The notes: a model not told the origin generated them from the sequence alone. A stretch of DNA of 64,000 bases from Diadophis punctatus similis (GCA_023053685.1 JALIGW010000026.1:4350286-4414285), one strand, 5' to 3'. Shown: positions 1-56,756, counted from the stretch's first letter. Numbers and translations: made by a program.

Positions 1-223
1 AATCAACCTTGCTATGCTTTCTTTGGCTCCTCCGGCAGGCTCGGCTTTGGCTTTGGCCAACGCTCCACGTCAAGCAATTCTGCCTTTTCGAGGGGAATGT
101 ACAGTTGATACGACACGGCCTCTTTTTCAAAACATCCTCCTCCTGCAATATAAACACGCTCGGTTTAATCAATCCCCCACAGGACAGATATTCTTGCGAC
201 AAACCTTGGAAAGTTACCAGGAT

Positions 224-357
224 AACGGAGTTGGAAGGGACCTTGGAGGTCTTCCAGTCCAGCCCCCTTCTCAAGCAGGAATCCCTGTAACATTTCGGAC
301 GAGCGGCTGTCCAGTCTCTTCTTAAAAACCTCCAAGGATGGAGCACCCACAACTTCG
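224..357 (-). mobile_element. CR1 LINE 3' end
   Basis: Contains the reverse complement of the CR1 3' end (GTTGGAAGGGACCTTGGAGG, then the CTCTTCTTAAAAACCTCCA block). The same text recurs more than 15 times in the window. Confidence 0.8.
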
Positions 358-375
358 TTTGGTTGTTTTCTTGCA

Positions 376-409
376 GACGTTTCATTACCCAACTGGGTAA
401 CATCTTCAG
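376..409 (-). ncRNA. Hammerhead ribozyme motif, intact core
   Basis: On the minus strand: CUGAAGA, a stem II of UUACCC/GGGUAA with loop AGUU, GAAAC, then GUC. Flanking strands UUUCUAGCA and UGCAAGAAA form stem I with a single A.A mismatch. Stem III is minimal (AC/GU), the form proposed to act as a dimer in metazoan PLEs. Confidence 0.7.
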
Positions 410-734
410 TGCTAGAAAGGAGTGGGGTTTCAGGAGGAGAGGAGGAGGAGGAGGAGGACTGATGGGTCCTTGGTGCTCTTTGAGCTTGGCTGTTTTCTTG
501 CAGATGTTTCATTACCCAACTGGGTAATGTCTTCAGTGCTACAAAGAGTGGGGTGTGTGGAGAGGAGGAGGACTGTGGGTTCCTTGATGCTCTCTGAGCT
601 TGATTGTTTTCTTGCAGACATTTCATGACCCAACTAGGTAACATCATCAGTGGTAGAAGAGAGTGGGGCGTGTAAGGAGGAGGAGGAGGACTGATGGGTC
701 CTTTGTGCTCTCTGAGCTTGGTTGTTTTCTTGCA

Positions 735-768
735 GACGTTTCATGACCCAACTGGGTAACGTCTTCAG
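735..768 (-). ncRNA. Hammerhead ribozyme motif, core intact
   Basis: The minus strand has CUGAAGA, stem II UUACCC/GGGUCA (one mismatch), GAAAC and GUC. Stem I matches the unit at 376. Confidence 0.62.
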
Positions 769-1039
769 TGCTAGAAAGAGTGGGGTGTGCGGAGAGGAGG
801 AGGAGGAGGAGGAGGAGGAGGGGAACTGATGGGTCCTTGGTGCTCTTTGAGTTTGGGTTGTTTTCTTGCAGACGTTTCATTACCCATCTGGGTAACGTTT
901 TCAGTGCTTGAAAGGAGTGGGAATGGAGGAAGGAGAAAAAGAAGGAGTAACAGTAAGATACAAAATGTACCTGGATACTGGGATTTGCATCAGTTTTGCA
1001 GCCAATGGAATAATCATAAACGCATTTTCAGTCGTAACT

Positions 1040-1171
1040 GCTCCATCACTGGAGGCTTTTAAGAAGAGTTGGGAACAACCATTTGTCCAGAATGGTATCG
1101 GGTCTTCTGCTTGAGCTGGGGGTTGGACTAGAAGACCTCCAAGGTCCCTTCCAACTCAGTTGCTCTGTATC
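1040..1171 (+). mobile_element. CR1 LINE 3' end
   Basis: Forward CR1 3' text (CTCCATCACTGGAGGCTTTT ... GACTAGAAGACCTCCAAGG). It forms the right end of the duplicated block. Confidence 0.8.
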
Positions 1172-1345
1172 CACTGGTTGGTTGTTCTCACTGTCAGGAA
1201 ATTTCTCCTTAGTTCTAGCTTGGTTCTCTCCTTGATTAGTTTCCATCCATTATTTCTTGTCCTGCCTTCAGGTGCTTTGGAGAATAGGTTGACCCCCTCT
1301 TCTTTGTGGCAGCCCTTTCAGATATTGGAACACTGCTGGAAAACA
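1172..1345 (-). mobile_element. CR1 LINE fragment, opposite orientation
   Basis: Contains the reverse complement of the more 5' part of the CR1 3' region (AAATTTCTCCTTAGTTCTAG; TGCTTTGGAGAATAGGTTGA). It abuts the forward copy tail to tail. Confidence 0.75.
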
Positions 1346-1967
1346 GACCCACAACCTTCCTGAAGTATGTCTTGCAGTTTGGGTTTTTTAAAAAAGGAAA
1401 TCTGCGTTGCGATCTTTAAATTGTATCCCCCGTTTGGAGCCGTTTCCGTCTGTCGACATTTTTGGCTCGAAACCTCAGGCTGTGAGTGAAACCTCCCTTT
1501 AGGTGAAGATACAAACTCAGCATTTCCTCTGGAGATGAACCGGAGTTAATTGGTTCAGCTTGGGGAGGCTAATGAAAGCTTCTCAGTATTTCAGCATCAG
1601 TGTGGTTTCGGTCTGGAATCGTAGCCAGTGGAAAGGACCACCAACCCCCTATTAAAAAAGACGGCGATGTGGGCTACAAAAATGTACGAGAATGTGGGGA
1701 AAAAAGAGATTCGGTCAAGATCAACCGGTAAACCCCAGAGCTATGTAAACCTGGGCGTTTCCTATCAAAGCCACAATCTCATTGAACAGCAGTAATAAGA
1801 AATGTATGTGTATTTGGGGGAGTATCTAAAAAAATGCTTAGATGCTTTATTCTGATTTGGCTGGGCAAATACGCGCCCCTCATTCCCAGGTCTTAAATAC
1901 TGCAGAATCAATGGCCAAGTGGCCGCTCCTCTCTAGAGCCAAACCGTTGCCGCCTCACTCTGCATCT
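1346..1967. other. Intron, no recognisable feature
   Basis: Non-repetitive sequence with no coding or RNA signal that I can see. Confidence 0.5.
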
Positions 1968-2270
1968 TGCAGGCAAAGAAGAAGGGGTCAACCTATTCTC
2001 CAAAGCACCAGAAAGTAGGACAAGAGGCAACGGATGGAAACTAATCAAGGAGAGAAGCAACCTAGAACTAAGGAGGAATTTCCTGACAGTGAGAACAATT
2101 AACCAGTGGAACTGCTTGCCACCAGAGGTTGTGGGCGCTTCATCCCTGGAGGTTTTTAAGAAGAGATTGGACAGTCATTTGTCTGGAAAGGTTTAGGGTT
2201 TCCTGCTTGAACAAGGGGTTGGGCTAGAAGACCTCCAATGTCCCGTCCAACCTTATGACTCAGTGTTCCA
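1968..2270 (+). mobile_element. CR1 LINE 3' region
   Basis: About 300 bp of forward CR1, from GAAGAAGGGGTCAACCTATT to the terminal GACCTCCAATGTCCCGTCCA. Confidence 0.85.
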
Positions 2271-2327
2271 CATTAGTCTAGTCTTAACAAAGAGAAGGAT
2301 TAGGGGTAACCTGATAGTCTTCTAAAT

Positions 2328-3375
2328 CAGGGGTGAAATCCAGCAGGTTCCGACAGGTTCTGGAGAACCGGTGGCGGAAATGTTGAGTAGTTCGGAGAAC
2401 TGGTAGCAGAAATTTTGAGTAGTTCGGAGAACCGGTGGCGGAAATTTTGAGTAGTTCGGAGAACTGGTAGCGGAAATTTTGAGTAGTTTAGAGAACCAGT
2501 AGAGGAAATATTGAGTAGTTCAGAGAACCAGTAGCGGAAATTTTGAGTAGTTTGGAGAACCAGTAGCGGAAATTTTGAGTAGTTCGGAGAACCGGTAGTG
2601 GAAATATTGAGTAGTTTAGAGAACCAGTAGAGGAAATATTGAGTAGTTCAGAGAACCAGTAGCGGAAATTTTGAGTAGTTTGGAGAACCAGTAGCGGAAA
2701 TTTTGAGTAGTTTGGAGAACTGGTAGCGGAAATTTTGAGTAGTTTAGAGAACCAGTAGAGGAAATATTGAGTAGTTCAGAGAACCAGTAGCGGAAATTTT
2801 GAGTAGTTTGGAGAACCAGTAGCGGAAATTTTGAGTAGTTCGGAGAACCGGTAGTGGAAATATTGAGTAGTTCGGAGAACCGGTAGCGGAAATATTGAGT
2901 AGTTCGGAGAACCGGTAGTGGAAATATTGAGTAGTTCGGAGAACCGGTAGTGGAAATATTGAGTAGTTCGGAGAACCGGTAGTGGAAATATTGAGTAGTT
3001 CGGAAAACCGGTAGCGGAAATTTTGAGTAGTTTAGAGAACCGGTAGAGGAAATATTGAGTAGTTCGGAGAACCAGTAGCAGAAATTTTGAGTACTTTGGA
3101 GAACCCGGTAGCGGAAATTTTGAGTAGTTCGGAGAACCGGTAGCGGAAATTTTGAGTAGTTTGGAGAACCGGTAGCGGAAATTTTGAGAAGTTCGGAGAA
3201 CCGGCAAATACTACTTCTGGCTGGCCCCAGAGAGGAGAGGGAATGGAGATTTTGCAATATCCTTCCCCCAAGAGTGGGGAGGGAATGGGGATTTTGCAGT
3301 ATCCTTCCTCTGCCACGCCCACCAAGCCACACTACACCCACCAGGCCACGGCCACAGAACCGGTAGTAAAAAAAA
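2328..3375 (-). mobile_element. hAT-like MITE expanded by an internal minisatellite
   Basis: Begins CAGGGGTGAAATCC and ends in the CCACGCCCACCAAGCC ... ACAGAACCGGTAG block. An unexpanded relative in the opposite orientation, with clean 8-bp duplications, is at 31768-32064. The right terminus is cut by the CR1 copy at 3386. Confidence 0.7.
2378..3208. repeat. 32-bp minisatellite, about 26 units
   Basis: The unit is AGTTCGGAGAACCGGTAGCG plus GAAATTTTGAGT, repeated head to tail with point variants (GGTAGTGG, GGTAGAGG, AATATTG). 32 is not a multiple of 3 and the minus strand lacks stops, so overlapping frames stay open and mimic a repetitive protein of up to 273 aa. Confidence 0.95.
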
Positions 3376-3385
3376 AAAAAGAACG

Positions 3386-3645
3386 TGAGAGCAGGACAAA
3401 GAAGCAATGGGTGGAAACTAAACAAGGAGAGAAGCAACTTAGAACTAAGGAGGGATTTCCTGACAATGAGAACGATTAATCAGTGGAATGACTCTCCTCC
3501 AGAAACTGTGTGTGCTCCAACACTGGAAGTTTTGAAGAAGAGATTGGACACCCATTTCTCTGAAGTGGTATAGGGTCTCTCCCTGCCTAAGCAGGGGGTT
3601 GGACTAGAAGACCTCCAAGGTCCTTTCCAAATCTGTTACTCTAGT
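3386..3645 (+). mobile_element. CR1 LINE 3' region
   Basis: Forward CR1 text from GAGCAGGACAAAGAAGCAAT to GACTAGAAGACCTCCAAGG. Confidence 0.85.
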
Positions 3646-4233
3646 CCTCTTGCACCTTAGCAACAGGCGTTGAGGGTGAGGGTGGAAATGTGGGTGTTCC
3701 TCGCCCTCCCTTTTCCCTTTTGTGCGAATTTTTGCCCGCTGCATTCCCAAGCAATGCCATTGTGTGGCACCCACCCACTCGTTGGAGAGAATGCAAGCAT
3801 CAATTATGAACGGCTTAAAAATAAAAGGATGCCAGCCAGGTTCCAAAAGAGCTGTTCCTTTCATCACTGCGTATGAAGAGGGCACAGTTCCAGTTTGGCA
3901 AAAGGACAATGCCCAGACAAGGGAAAAGAATAAAACAAAAAAAACCTCAACAGTACAGAAGATTTTCTGAGACCAAGAATAGCTGTTGGAGTGAGAGGCA
4001 ATTTTACTGATGCAAAAGCACACGGAGAGTAGAGGGAAACCATCCCTCTGAATGGAGAAACTTTTGCCAAAGTTTTTAAAATCATACTGCATAAGTCATA
4101 GGCAGAAGATGAGTTCCCGGCACTGCGCATGCGTCGCCATCTTGTTTTCGGCCTTTTTTGGGGTGGGTGGATTATTTTTTGGTACTGCGCAGTATTTCAT
4201 TTAATATTCATATTGCTCTCACATTACCTAGCC

Positions 4234-4617
4234 CCGTGATGGCGAACCTATGGCACGGGTGCCACAACTGGCACGCGGAGCCATATCGGTGGGCACGCGA
4301 GCTGAGGTCCGGCGTGCATGTGTGCACCAGCCGGCTGATTTTCGGGCCTTCTGGGCCCACTGGGAGTCGGGAAACAGGCTGTTTCCAGCCTCCAGAGGGG
4401 GTGGGGAAGGCCGTTTTCGCCCTCCCCAGGCTCCTAGAAAGGCTCTGGAGCCTGGGGAGAGCGAAAAAATGGGGCGTGCCATTGCATGCTGGGAGCAGGG
4501 GGGTCATGCGTGCATGTGCGGGGGTGCATGGAATTATGAGTGTGGGCACGCACACGTGATCCCCCGCATTCCCCCCCCCCTTTTGGCACGCGAACCAAAA
4601 AAGGTTCGCCATCACTG
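4234..4617. mobile_element. hAT-type MITE with 8-bp target duplication
   Basis: 384 bp. Terminal sequences CCGTGATGGCGAACC and GGTTCGCCATCACTG form inverted repeats. ACCTAGCC is duplicated at 4226-4233 and 4618-4625. The GC-rich interior keeps frames open on both strands by chance. Confidence 0.85.
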
Positions 4618-4683
4618 ACCTAGCCTATTGTACAATATATCTTCTGAAACCTTTATAAGATTACTTGAAAATACACCTTTATA

Positions 4684-4943
4684 CTTTTATTTATTTATTT
4701 ATTATTTATTTTGTGAGATTTATATACCGCCTCACAGTGCAAGCACTCTCTAAGCGGTTTACACCAGTAAGCAATGTATATTTACATTGCCCCCAACAAT
4801 CTGGGTCCTCATTTTACCTACCTCGGAAGGATGGAAGGCTGAGTCAACCCTGAGCCGGTGAGATTTGAACCGCTGACCTGCGGATCACAGTCAGCTAAAG
4901 TGGCCTGCAGTACCTGCCTCTAACCGCTGTGCCACCTCGGCTC
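4684..4943 (-). mobile_element. Sauria-type SINE, reverse
   Basis: The (TTTA)n tail, the TATACCGCCTCACAGTGC 3' segment and the tRNA-derived head (GCCACCTCGGCTC) read in reverse. It pairs with the inverted copy at 5119-5370. Confidence 0.8.
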
Positions 4944-5118
4944 ATTTCTTTTGTTCTGTCTTACTGTTAACCAAGGCATTAGCATCTCCAATAGTAATTA
5001 AATTCTCTACTCCTAGTTCTGTAAAATTTATCGTGTAATTTTTTAATGCGATTCAAATTGTTTATCATTTGAGGCATAAATTGTTGTGAGTATAATTGTT
5101 GTGAGTATAACTATTAGA

Positions 5119-5370
5119 AGAGCCGAGGTGGCGCAGCGGTTAGAGGCAGGTACTGCAGGCCGCTTTAGCTGACTGTGATCAGCAGTTCAGCGGTTCAAAT
5201 CTCACCGGCTCAAGGTTGACTCAGCCTTCCATCCTTCCGGGGTAGGTAAAATGAGGACCCAGATTGTTGGGGGCAATATAAATATACATTGCTTAATGGT
5301 GTAAACCGCTTACAGAGTGTTTGCACTGTGAGGCGGTATATAAATCTCACAAAATAAATAAATAAATATA
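5119..5370 (+). mobile_element. Sauria-type SINE, forward
   Basis: Runs from the tRNA-like head (GAGCCGAGGTGGCGCAGCGG) with B box GGTTCAAATC to a TATATAAATCTCAC tail and (AAAT)n. Confidence 0.85.
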
Positions 5371-5872
5371 TATAACAAGGCGAGATTTAACTCGAGCGAG
5401 TCTTGAACAGAAGACGCCGAAGCTTCCCTTGATTGACGTGCCCAAATGAGGATGAGTTAGCATAAGGTTTTGTGAATCTGCTGAGGTTTCCGGAATGTTG
5501 CTAATAATACTAAATAGCAAGACCATCAATGTCAGCTGTTTAGCAGCTGTAGTTTCATCTGTTTGGGGGTGGTTTGCATCTCTTGCAGCAGCTGCCTCCA
5601 GGATTGGACACCAATTCTTTCATTCCCAAATGGTTGGTGCTAAAGATTATGTTTCTTTAGGGACAATGTAGGTTCAAAGACAAATGCTTCACACAAGATA
5701 GTCCTCGGTTTAGAGCAGTTCTTTTTGGACATTTGTTATAATTTTATCAACTATCTGTGATGGTAGATAGGACAACTTTATCAACTCTACCAAGTTAATA
5801 AAGACTGGAGGTTAAAACACGTGAAGGACATTTGGCTAGTCTAGTCTAGGGAAAAGAAGGACTTAAGACTCG
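5371..5872. other. Intron, no recognisable feature
   Basis: About 500 bp between the SINE and the next MITE. I see no ORF, RNA or repeat signature. Confidence 0.45.
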
Positions 5873-6128
5873 CAGGGGTGAAATGCTACCGGTTCGGCCC
5901 GGTTTGGGCGTACCGGTAGCGGCCACCGCCGGTGGTTTGGAGAACCGGTAGCGGTGGCAGCACGAGGCTCCGCCCACCAGCCCGGACACCGCCATTTTCT
6001 TTTTTAAAACCTCTGCATATGTACAAAGCCTTTTGCACATGTGCAGAGGGTGAAAAACGCAATGTGAAGGTGGTGTGCGAGCGAAGGGCGTGCGTGTGCC
6101 CAAATTGCGCGCTTCTGAACACGCGGTA
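5873..6128. mobile_element. hAT-like MITE, 3' end lost
   Basis: Begins CAGGGGTGAAATGCTACCGG and shares the GAACCGGTAGCGG segment with the elements at 2328, 31768 and 58131. The right end is replaced by CR1 sequence. Confidence 0.55.
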
Positions 6129-6139
6129 GGGAAGTTAAG

Positions 6140-6300
6140 TAGAACAACTTTCCTGCAGAAGTTGTAGGTGCTCCATCACTGGAGGTTTTGAAGAAGAAAC
6201 TGGACTGCCATTTGTCCAGAATGGCGTAGGGTTTCCTGCCTGAGCAGGGGGTTGGACTAGAAGACCTCCAAGGTCCCTTCCAACTCTGTTATTCTGTTAA
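6140..6300 (+). mobile_element. CR1 LINE 3' end
   Basis: Forward CR1 3' terminus ending CCTTCCAACTCTGTTATTCTG. Confidence 0.85.
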
Positions 6301-6309
6301 GTCAGTTGC

Positions 6310-6965
6310 AGCTATATCTATATTTGTATTTGTATTTGTATTTGTTTATTTGTCAAGCATATATGATTATAAGCAAAGTACAAACAGTAAAACATGATTG
6401 AATATATATGTAATATTACAAGCAAGAATAAGAGTAAAAGAGGTATGAATATATGTGTATATTAGGACAGGAACGGTAGGCACGATTGTGCGCTTATGCA
6501 CGCCCCTTACCGACCTCTTAGGAATGGGGTGAGGTCGATGGTAGATAATAAGAGGTTGAAGTTTTTGGGGTTAGGGGAAGAAACTACTGAGTCAGGTAAA
6601 GTGTTCCAGGCGTTGACCACTCTGTTGTTGAAGTCGAATTTTTTGCAATCAAGTCTGGAGCGGTTTACATTAAGTTTGTATCTATTGTGAGCTCGTGTAT
6701 TATTGCGGTTGAAGCTGAAGTAGTCGTTAACAGGTAGGACATTGAGGCAGATAATTTTGTGAGCTACACTTAGGTCAGATCGAAGGTGGCGGAGTTCTAA
6801 ATTTTGAAGTCCCAAAATTTCAAGTCTGGTTTCATAAGGTATTCTGTTGTGAACAGAGGAATGTAATACTCTTCTTGTGAAGTATCTCGGGATGTTCTCA
6901 ATTGTGTTAATGTCTGATATGTAGTGTGGGTTCCAGACTGATGAGCTGTATTCAAGAATAAATGT
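6310..6965 (-). mobile_element. CR1/L3-like LINE 3' part with ORF2 C-terminus
   Basis: The minus-strand frame ending at 6507 reads FDFNNRVVNAWNTLPDSVV, the usual C-terminal motif of CR1/L3-type non-LTR ORF2 proteins. The 3' end is a (TTTGTA)n tail at 6310-6350. The element ends about 30 bp before the RALGPS1 exon at 6998. Confidence 0.75.
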
Positions 6966-6997
6966 GATCTAATGTCTGTCTTTCTCTTTAATTTTAG

Positions 6998-52380
<45,383 letters not shown>

Positions 52381-55300
52381 CCTGCTCCAGTGTGTGGTAT
52401 AACATCCAGTGCCAAACTGCAAGATGGGAAAGATGGGTTTCCACTGAAGCAAGGCGGAAAGACTTCAGAGCAAACCAGCTGTCTCCCACAGCGACTTCAG
52501 CACTTTTCTACATAACTTGAAAGTAATTATGACACAGCTTCTAGAAACAGAAACCGTGAATGTTATCCTTGGGACAGGATCGAACTCACTGCACTGATGA
52601 AAGAGAAGGATTTGGACTGTTTGGAGATGCAGCCTGACCCATCACAGGATCCTTGGGTCCTTAACTCTAGCCGCCGAGTTCCCGACGGCTGAGGATTTTT
52701 GTCCTGCCACAAACTTTATCTTTCAAATCTCTGCAGATGTTTTTTTTTTTAAAAAAACTGCTCTTTTTACGGTCAAGCTGCTTTCTGTGACTCAAGAACT
52801 TTTAGCCCATGTTGGGTTTAACTGTTATTTCTGATGCACAAAACAACAAACATTTGACAGTGTTAACTTGCTGCAGAGTGTCAATTAGAATAGAACGTTG
52901 GGAAACAACATTTTTATAACCTTAAGTGCACTGAGCTGCTTCGCCCTGTGGCTGCCTCAGATTTTTGTATCAAACTTAGGGGCGCGACCGACGTCCCGAC
53001 CGAAGCTATTTGGGAAATGTGTATTTTGGCACAAGATAAAAAAATATCACCTGTGATTTTTTTCTGTTTGTAACTCATAACTAATTGTGCTGTATTTTGT
53101 GGTGGCTGTTTTGTTTTTTTTAAATTAACTGGAGGTACCCCTAGCAACGAAAGGGACTAATTGCTGCTGAAATACGTTCGGTTTTTAAGGCTCCTTCTTG
53201 GGTGACTTCATCCCAAAGGAAAGATTTGCCTTAAATTGTGTGGCTTGGGGGGTGGGGCTGAAGGGGGCTGTTCATCCAAAATGTCCCGCTGGCCGAGCTT
53301 CTCCTACATCCCCTCAGGGCTGGTTTTAGAACTTCTTGATCCCAGAAAGCATTCGTTGAGGGGAAAGTATTAATCTGGACTCTCCTAAAAGAGAGAAGGC
53401 TTTCACCAAACACAAGTCCCATCTACTCAGCCAGAAAGTCAATGCTCCTTTAAGCAAGGTAGAATAGCTAAAATGTCCCCGTTTCTTGATTTCCCAACTA
53501 CGCCCTTCAATGAAGCCATGAGCTGCTTCGTGGCATATTGGAGGCAGCCAAATGACCCATCTTCTTAATCCAGGTGTGAGAAGCCAGTGGTCATTTTGGA
53601 TAAACAGCGCTCTTGGCTTAAAAGTCCGACGTGCTCTCAAGCGCACGCTGGCTATTGATCTGACTGTATCTTGGTTCTCTTCCAAGCCGTGTTTACTTAT
53701 ATGTCTCCGCTGTTAATGATTGTAATGCATCTTTAAATGTCACGCCGTATTGTCCATCTCCTGTTCCTAAGAGCGAAGGAAAGGTAGAGAAATTCTTGGA
53801 TTTGGACAGGCAATGAGAAAACACGTCTCAGCCCCCCACCCCGGCCTTTCCCCGCCCCCCCCCCCAAATCCTTGTTTTCTCTTGTGGAGAAAAATGTTTG
53901 GGAAACCATTCCGACTAACGTTGGGTTACCAGTTAGGTAGTTGCTGTAGAATTTCAGGTAGGGTTTTCTGGGTTGATCATCCCGATCTAGCATCCGTTGC
54001 GGTTCTGAATGTCTGTGGTCCAAGAAAGAGGATTCCGGAGAAGGCATCACTCCTCTGGATTTTCTATCCGATGGCTTCATAACGCCTCTGTAGCGGAGGA
54101 TGCGCCATTCACCTGGAGCCTTTAAAAAGGGCCTCGTCTTACCAGCTGCATAATGACAATTTAAAAAATCTGGCTTCCAACCCGATTAACCCGGCTAGGA
54201 AATTTAATTGCATTTGGCAAATTTGGGCCCAAATTGCATTCATCCCCTTTTACAGCTCTGCTCAATTTCAGTATCTCCCTTTTATTTTATTTATTTTATT
54301 TTATTTTATTTTTTTATTTTATTTTTTTATTTTATTTTTTATTTTTAAAAATTATTTTATTTTTTAAAAAATAAGCTGCTGAAACGCCTCCTGAGAAGCA
54401 GTCACGCAAGCAAGAAACTTCTCTCGGTTATGAAAAACCGATTTGCAGCAAAAGGGAATCGTGTTTTTTTTTTAAAATAACAGAGGGATGAGGCTTGTTA
54501 GCAAGGTGCTCGAAGGATGTGACAACAGCATTCAAATGCAATTCAGCATTTGGGGGGGGGGAATTGGTACAAAAACGAAACCTGTTGCTTAGTAAAATAC
54601 AGACAGCGGACTCCTTTTTTAAAAAACAAAATCAGGTTTTTAATTGCCCAGAATGAATTCCTATTTACACCGAGGATTGGACTAGTGCAACAAAATTAAC
54701 CCCATTCATAAACTTTCTGGTCTGACTTGGCGATGAGCAAGTTAATTAAAGTTAAATGACTAACGGCAGCAGTCCAAGCCAGACATTGTTTTAATTCAAG
54801 AAAGGAGGTGGTTTTTAAAATGAAATCTTTTTGAAAAGAGGCTGAAAGCACTTCCCGTGTTCGTCCCCAAAGACTAAAGCAAATTTACGAAATTGTACAC
54901 GTGCTGAATTTCAGTTAGTCTGACTTCCAGAAAGGAAGTTCAGGATTTGATTGTCAAATGCTTTTCAGAACAAACAAACAAACCAAATTTGTTTACTGGG
55001 TGAGAAAGAGGAAGTGGAGCCCAAAAAAAACCCCACTCTAAAAGTAGCCCTGTCTTAAAGAGGAGGAAGTATGTCTCTCAACCAACCTCCATCATTTTAG
55101 TTTATCCCTTCCCTGTTTTTGTTAATGACATTGTGTTTGTTTTGGTGTGCCCAACTAGACAGGCCTCTCCATTGTAATGAAAGAAACTTGCAGGCGTTGC
55201 AATGCCAAAACCTTGAACGTCCTTCTGCAACTCTGCATTTGGAATGTAGGAGACTGTTTTCACTTAAATTTCTTTTTAAAATAATAATAATAATAATTTT

Positions 55301-56672
55301 TTAAAAAAAAAACCAGTGTTGCAAAGGAAGACCTGCCACGGTTTTTGACTTTGGTAGACCTCTGTAGCCCACAGCCCGGGGGGGGGGGGAAGTACAGTAA
55401 TGATGGATTAACATGGTGCTTCGTTCAGCAATACAGGCAGCAGGGTGGTTTGAAAAAAGTGAAATAAATGAGTAATAGAACAGTGTATTCTTCTTCTTCT
55501 TCTTAGCATAATCCACGTTTAAATGGTAATTGTCCTTTGAAAAGCCATGAGGATTCTATTTAGCTGCATTTTTCTAAAAAAAAAAAATGTTTTCTTATTG
55601 TGCATCTTTGACTGTGAATTAAACGGGTGCATATTGGTACTATTTTTTAAAAATCGGGTATCTCCCCCAGAGAAGGCACCACGCCCCCCATCCAGAGCTC
55701 TGTCCAACGACGGGTAGGGCCAAAGCTCGGTAAATGAAGTTTTTTCCACTTTGGAAACGGCCTTCGGAGCGGGCTTGGCTGAGATGGTAGCAGCGGGCAT
55801 CACAAGACGGCAAGGACAGGTTTGTGAGATCCTGGGAGGCTGTGCGTCACGGCTACTACCGCACACAATGAAAAGAGTATGTTCACACCCCTATCTCCGC
55901 GAAGCTCCTTCAACCGGCGACGACTTCTTCACGGCCACAAGTCGAGGCGGAGATGCCTTCGGTTGAAGGATTGGAGATTGGTGCATGTGTGAACATGTCT
56001 GTGCTCCAAGCAAGCTTATTTTTTATTTTTTGCCTTTGAAACCTTAACCTACCCTGTACCAGCCCTGGACAAGTCGCTCTGCGGGACTGACCGCCGTTTA
56101 GCCATTTTGGGGGGGATATATGGTCCCCGTCCGTACATTTCCACGACAATTCGTGTAGCAGTGTATCGAGGCAACATTTGTTGTTCTTAATTTATTTGCT
56201 CGCGTAGACCTAGTGCCAAAAATGCATGGTGGACTGGTTTTTCTTTTTTTCCAAGTAGCACTCGATGGAGGCAGAAACTATAATGTCCGGTTTCCCCACT
56301 TTTTGGCCTTTGTGGTTTCAACCCATTTCTAGATTTTTGGTTTCATTTCCCTCCGTGAGACCTGTTGCACTATTTTAATTTTATTTTTTTTATCCCTCAC
56401 GTCCCTTTTAGCCATATTTCCAGTGGTCCACTGCATGGCATTTTATTGTAAAGGCCTTTTCTCTCCCACGCCTTGTGAATTGTCTCCTTCCTGATAAACT
56501 ACGGACGTTTTCACCCTCCTGTGGAAGTCTTTTTAAGTTTGGTTTTATTTTATTTTTTCTTCTGGCAAAGTATTTTGTTACCTCAGTCTTCTATCGGGTT
56601 GCTGTATTTTTCAGCTTGTTACATTGATGATAACTGTTTCACTAAATAAAGTAAAAACTTTAATGTAAAACA
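52381..56672 (+). other. RALGPS1: RALGPS1 3' untranslated region
   Basis: About 4.3 kb from the stop codon to just past the AATAAA at 56645. It is largely free of the CR1, SINE and MITE copies that fill the introns, as expected of a transcribed, constrained UTR. It includes an A/T-rich (TTTTA)n-like tract at 54280-54375 and several poly-T or poly-G runs. Open frames here on either strand have no recognisable protein content. The end is inferred from the signal, not from transcript data. Confidence 0.75.
56645..56650 (+). promoter_or_regulatory. RALGPS1: Polyadenylation signal AATAAA
   Basis: A canonical hexamer within an A-rich context, followed about 30-45 bp later by a GT/T-rich element. 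It is the last such signal before the intergenic minisatellite and fits the end of the RALGPS1 3' UTR. Confidence 0.75.
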
Positions 56673-56756
56673 AATGCCTTGTGTATTTTCCTTCTTCTTT
56701 ATAATGATCTGGGAAGATAAAGAGAATTATTGATCAATGGTAAAGCTATACATTAC

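Larger units (their letters stand above)
358..925 (-). repeat. Tandem array of Penelope-like hammerhead repeats (array 1)
   Basis: Five head-to-tail units with spacing 114-136 bp. Each holds a hammerhead core on the minus strand followed by AGAAAACAACC and a (GGA)n or (CCT)n tract of variable length, which explains the unit-length variation. Cores lie at 376-409, 503-536, 617-650, 735-768 and 871-904. Units 1 and 4 keep CUGAAGA, GAAAC and GUC. Unit 2 has AUC, unit 3 has GAAAU, and unit 5 has CUGAAAA (catalytic G8 lost). No reverse transcriptase remains nearby. The PLE assignment follows the published link between minimal hammerheads and Penelope-like terminal repeats. Confidence 0.7.
413..1171 (+). 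repeat. Copy 1 of a 750-bp duplicated block
   Basis: Runs from the second hammerhead unit through a 120-bp sequence (GAGAAAAAGAAGGAGTAA...) to a CR1 3' end. It matches 25024-25781 in order, in the same orientation and with few substitutions. It is either a local duplication or two copies of one composite repeat. Confidence 0.8.

Noticed and set aside
2378..3208. Possible CRISPR array (regular 32-bp repeats)
   Set aside because: Units are contiguous with no spacers, and the context is a vertebrate intron.
2616..3437. 273-codon minus-strand frame with repetitive FSELLNIS/TTGSPNYS sequence
   Set aside because: It is the 32-bp minisatellite read through. Overlapping frames are open for the same reason and there is no non-repeat domain.
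3604..4092. 162-codon minus-strand frame
   Set aside because: It crosses a CR1 tail and unique intron. No domain, no family resemblance, no splice logic.
53326..55866. Several 90-119-codon frames on both strands in the 3' UTR
   Set aside because: No recognisable motifs; chance frames in a long UTR.
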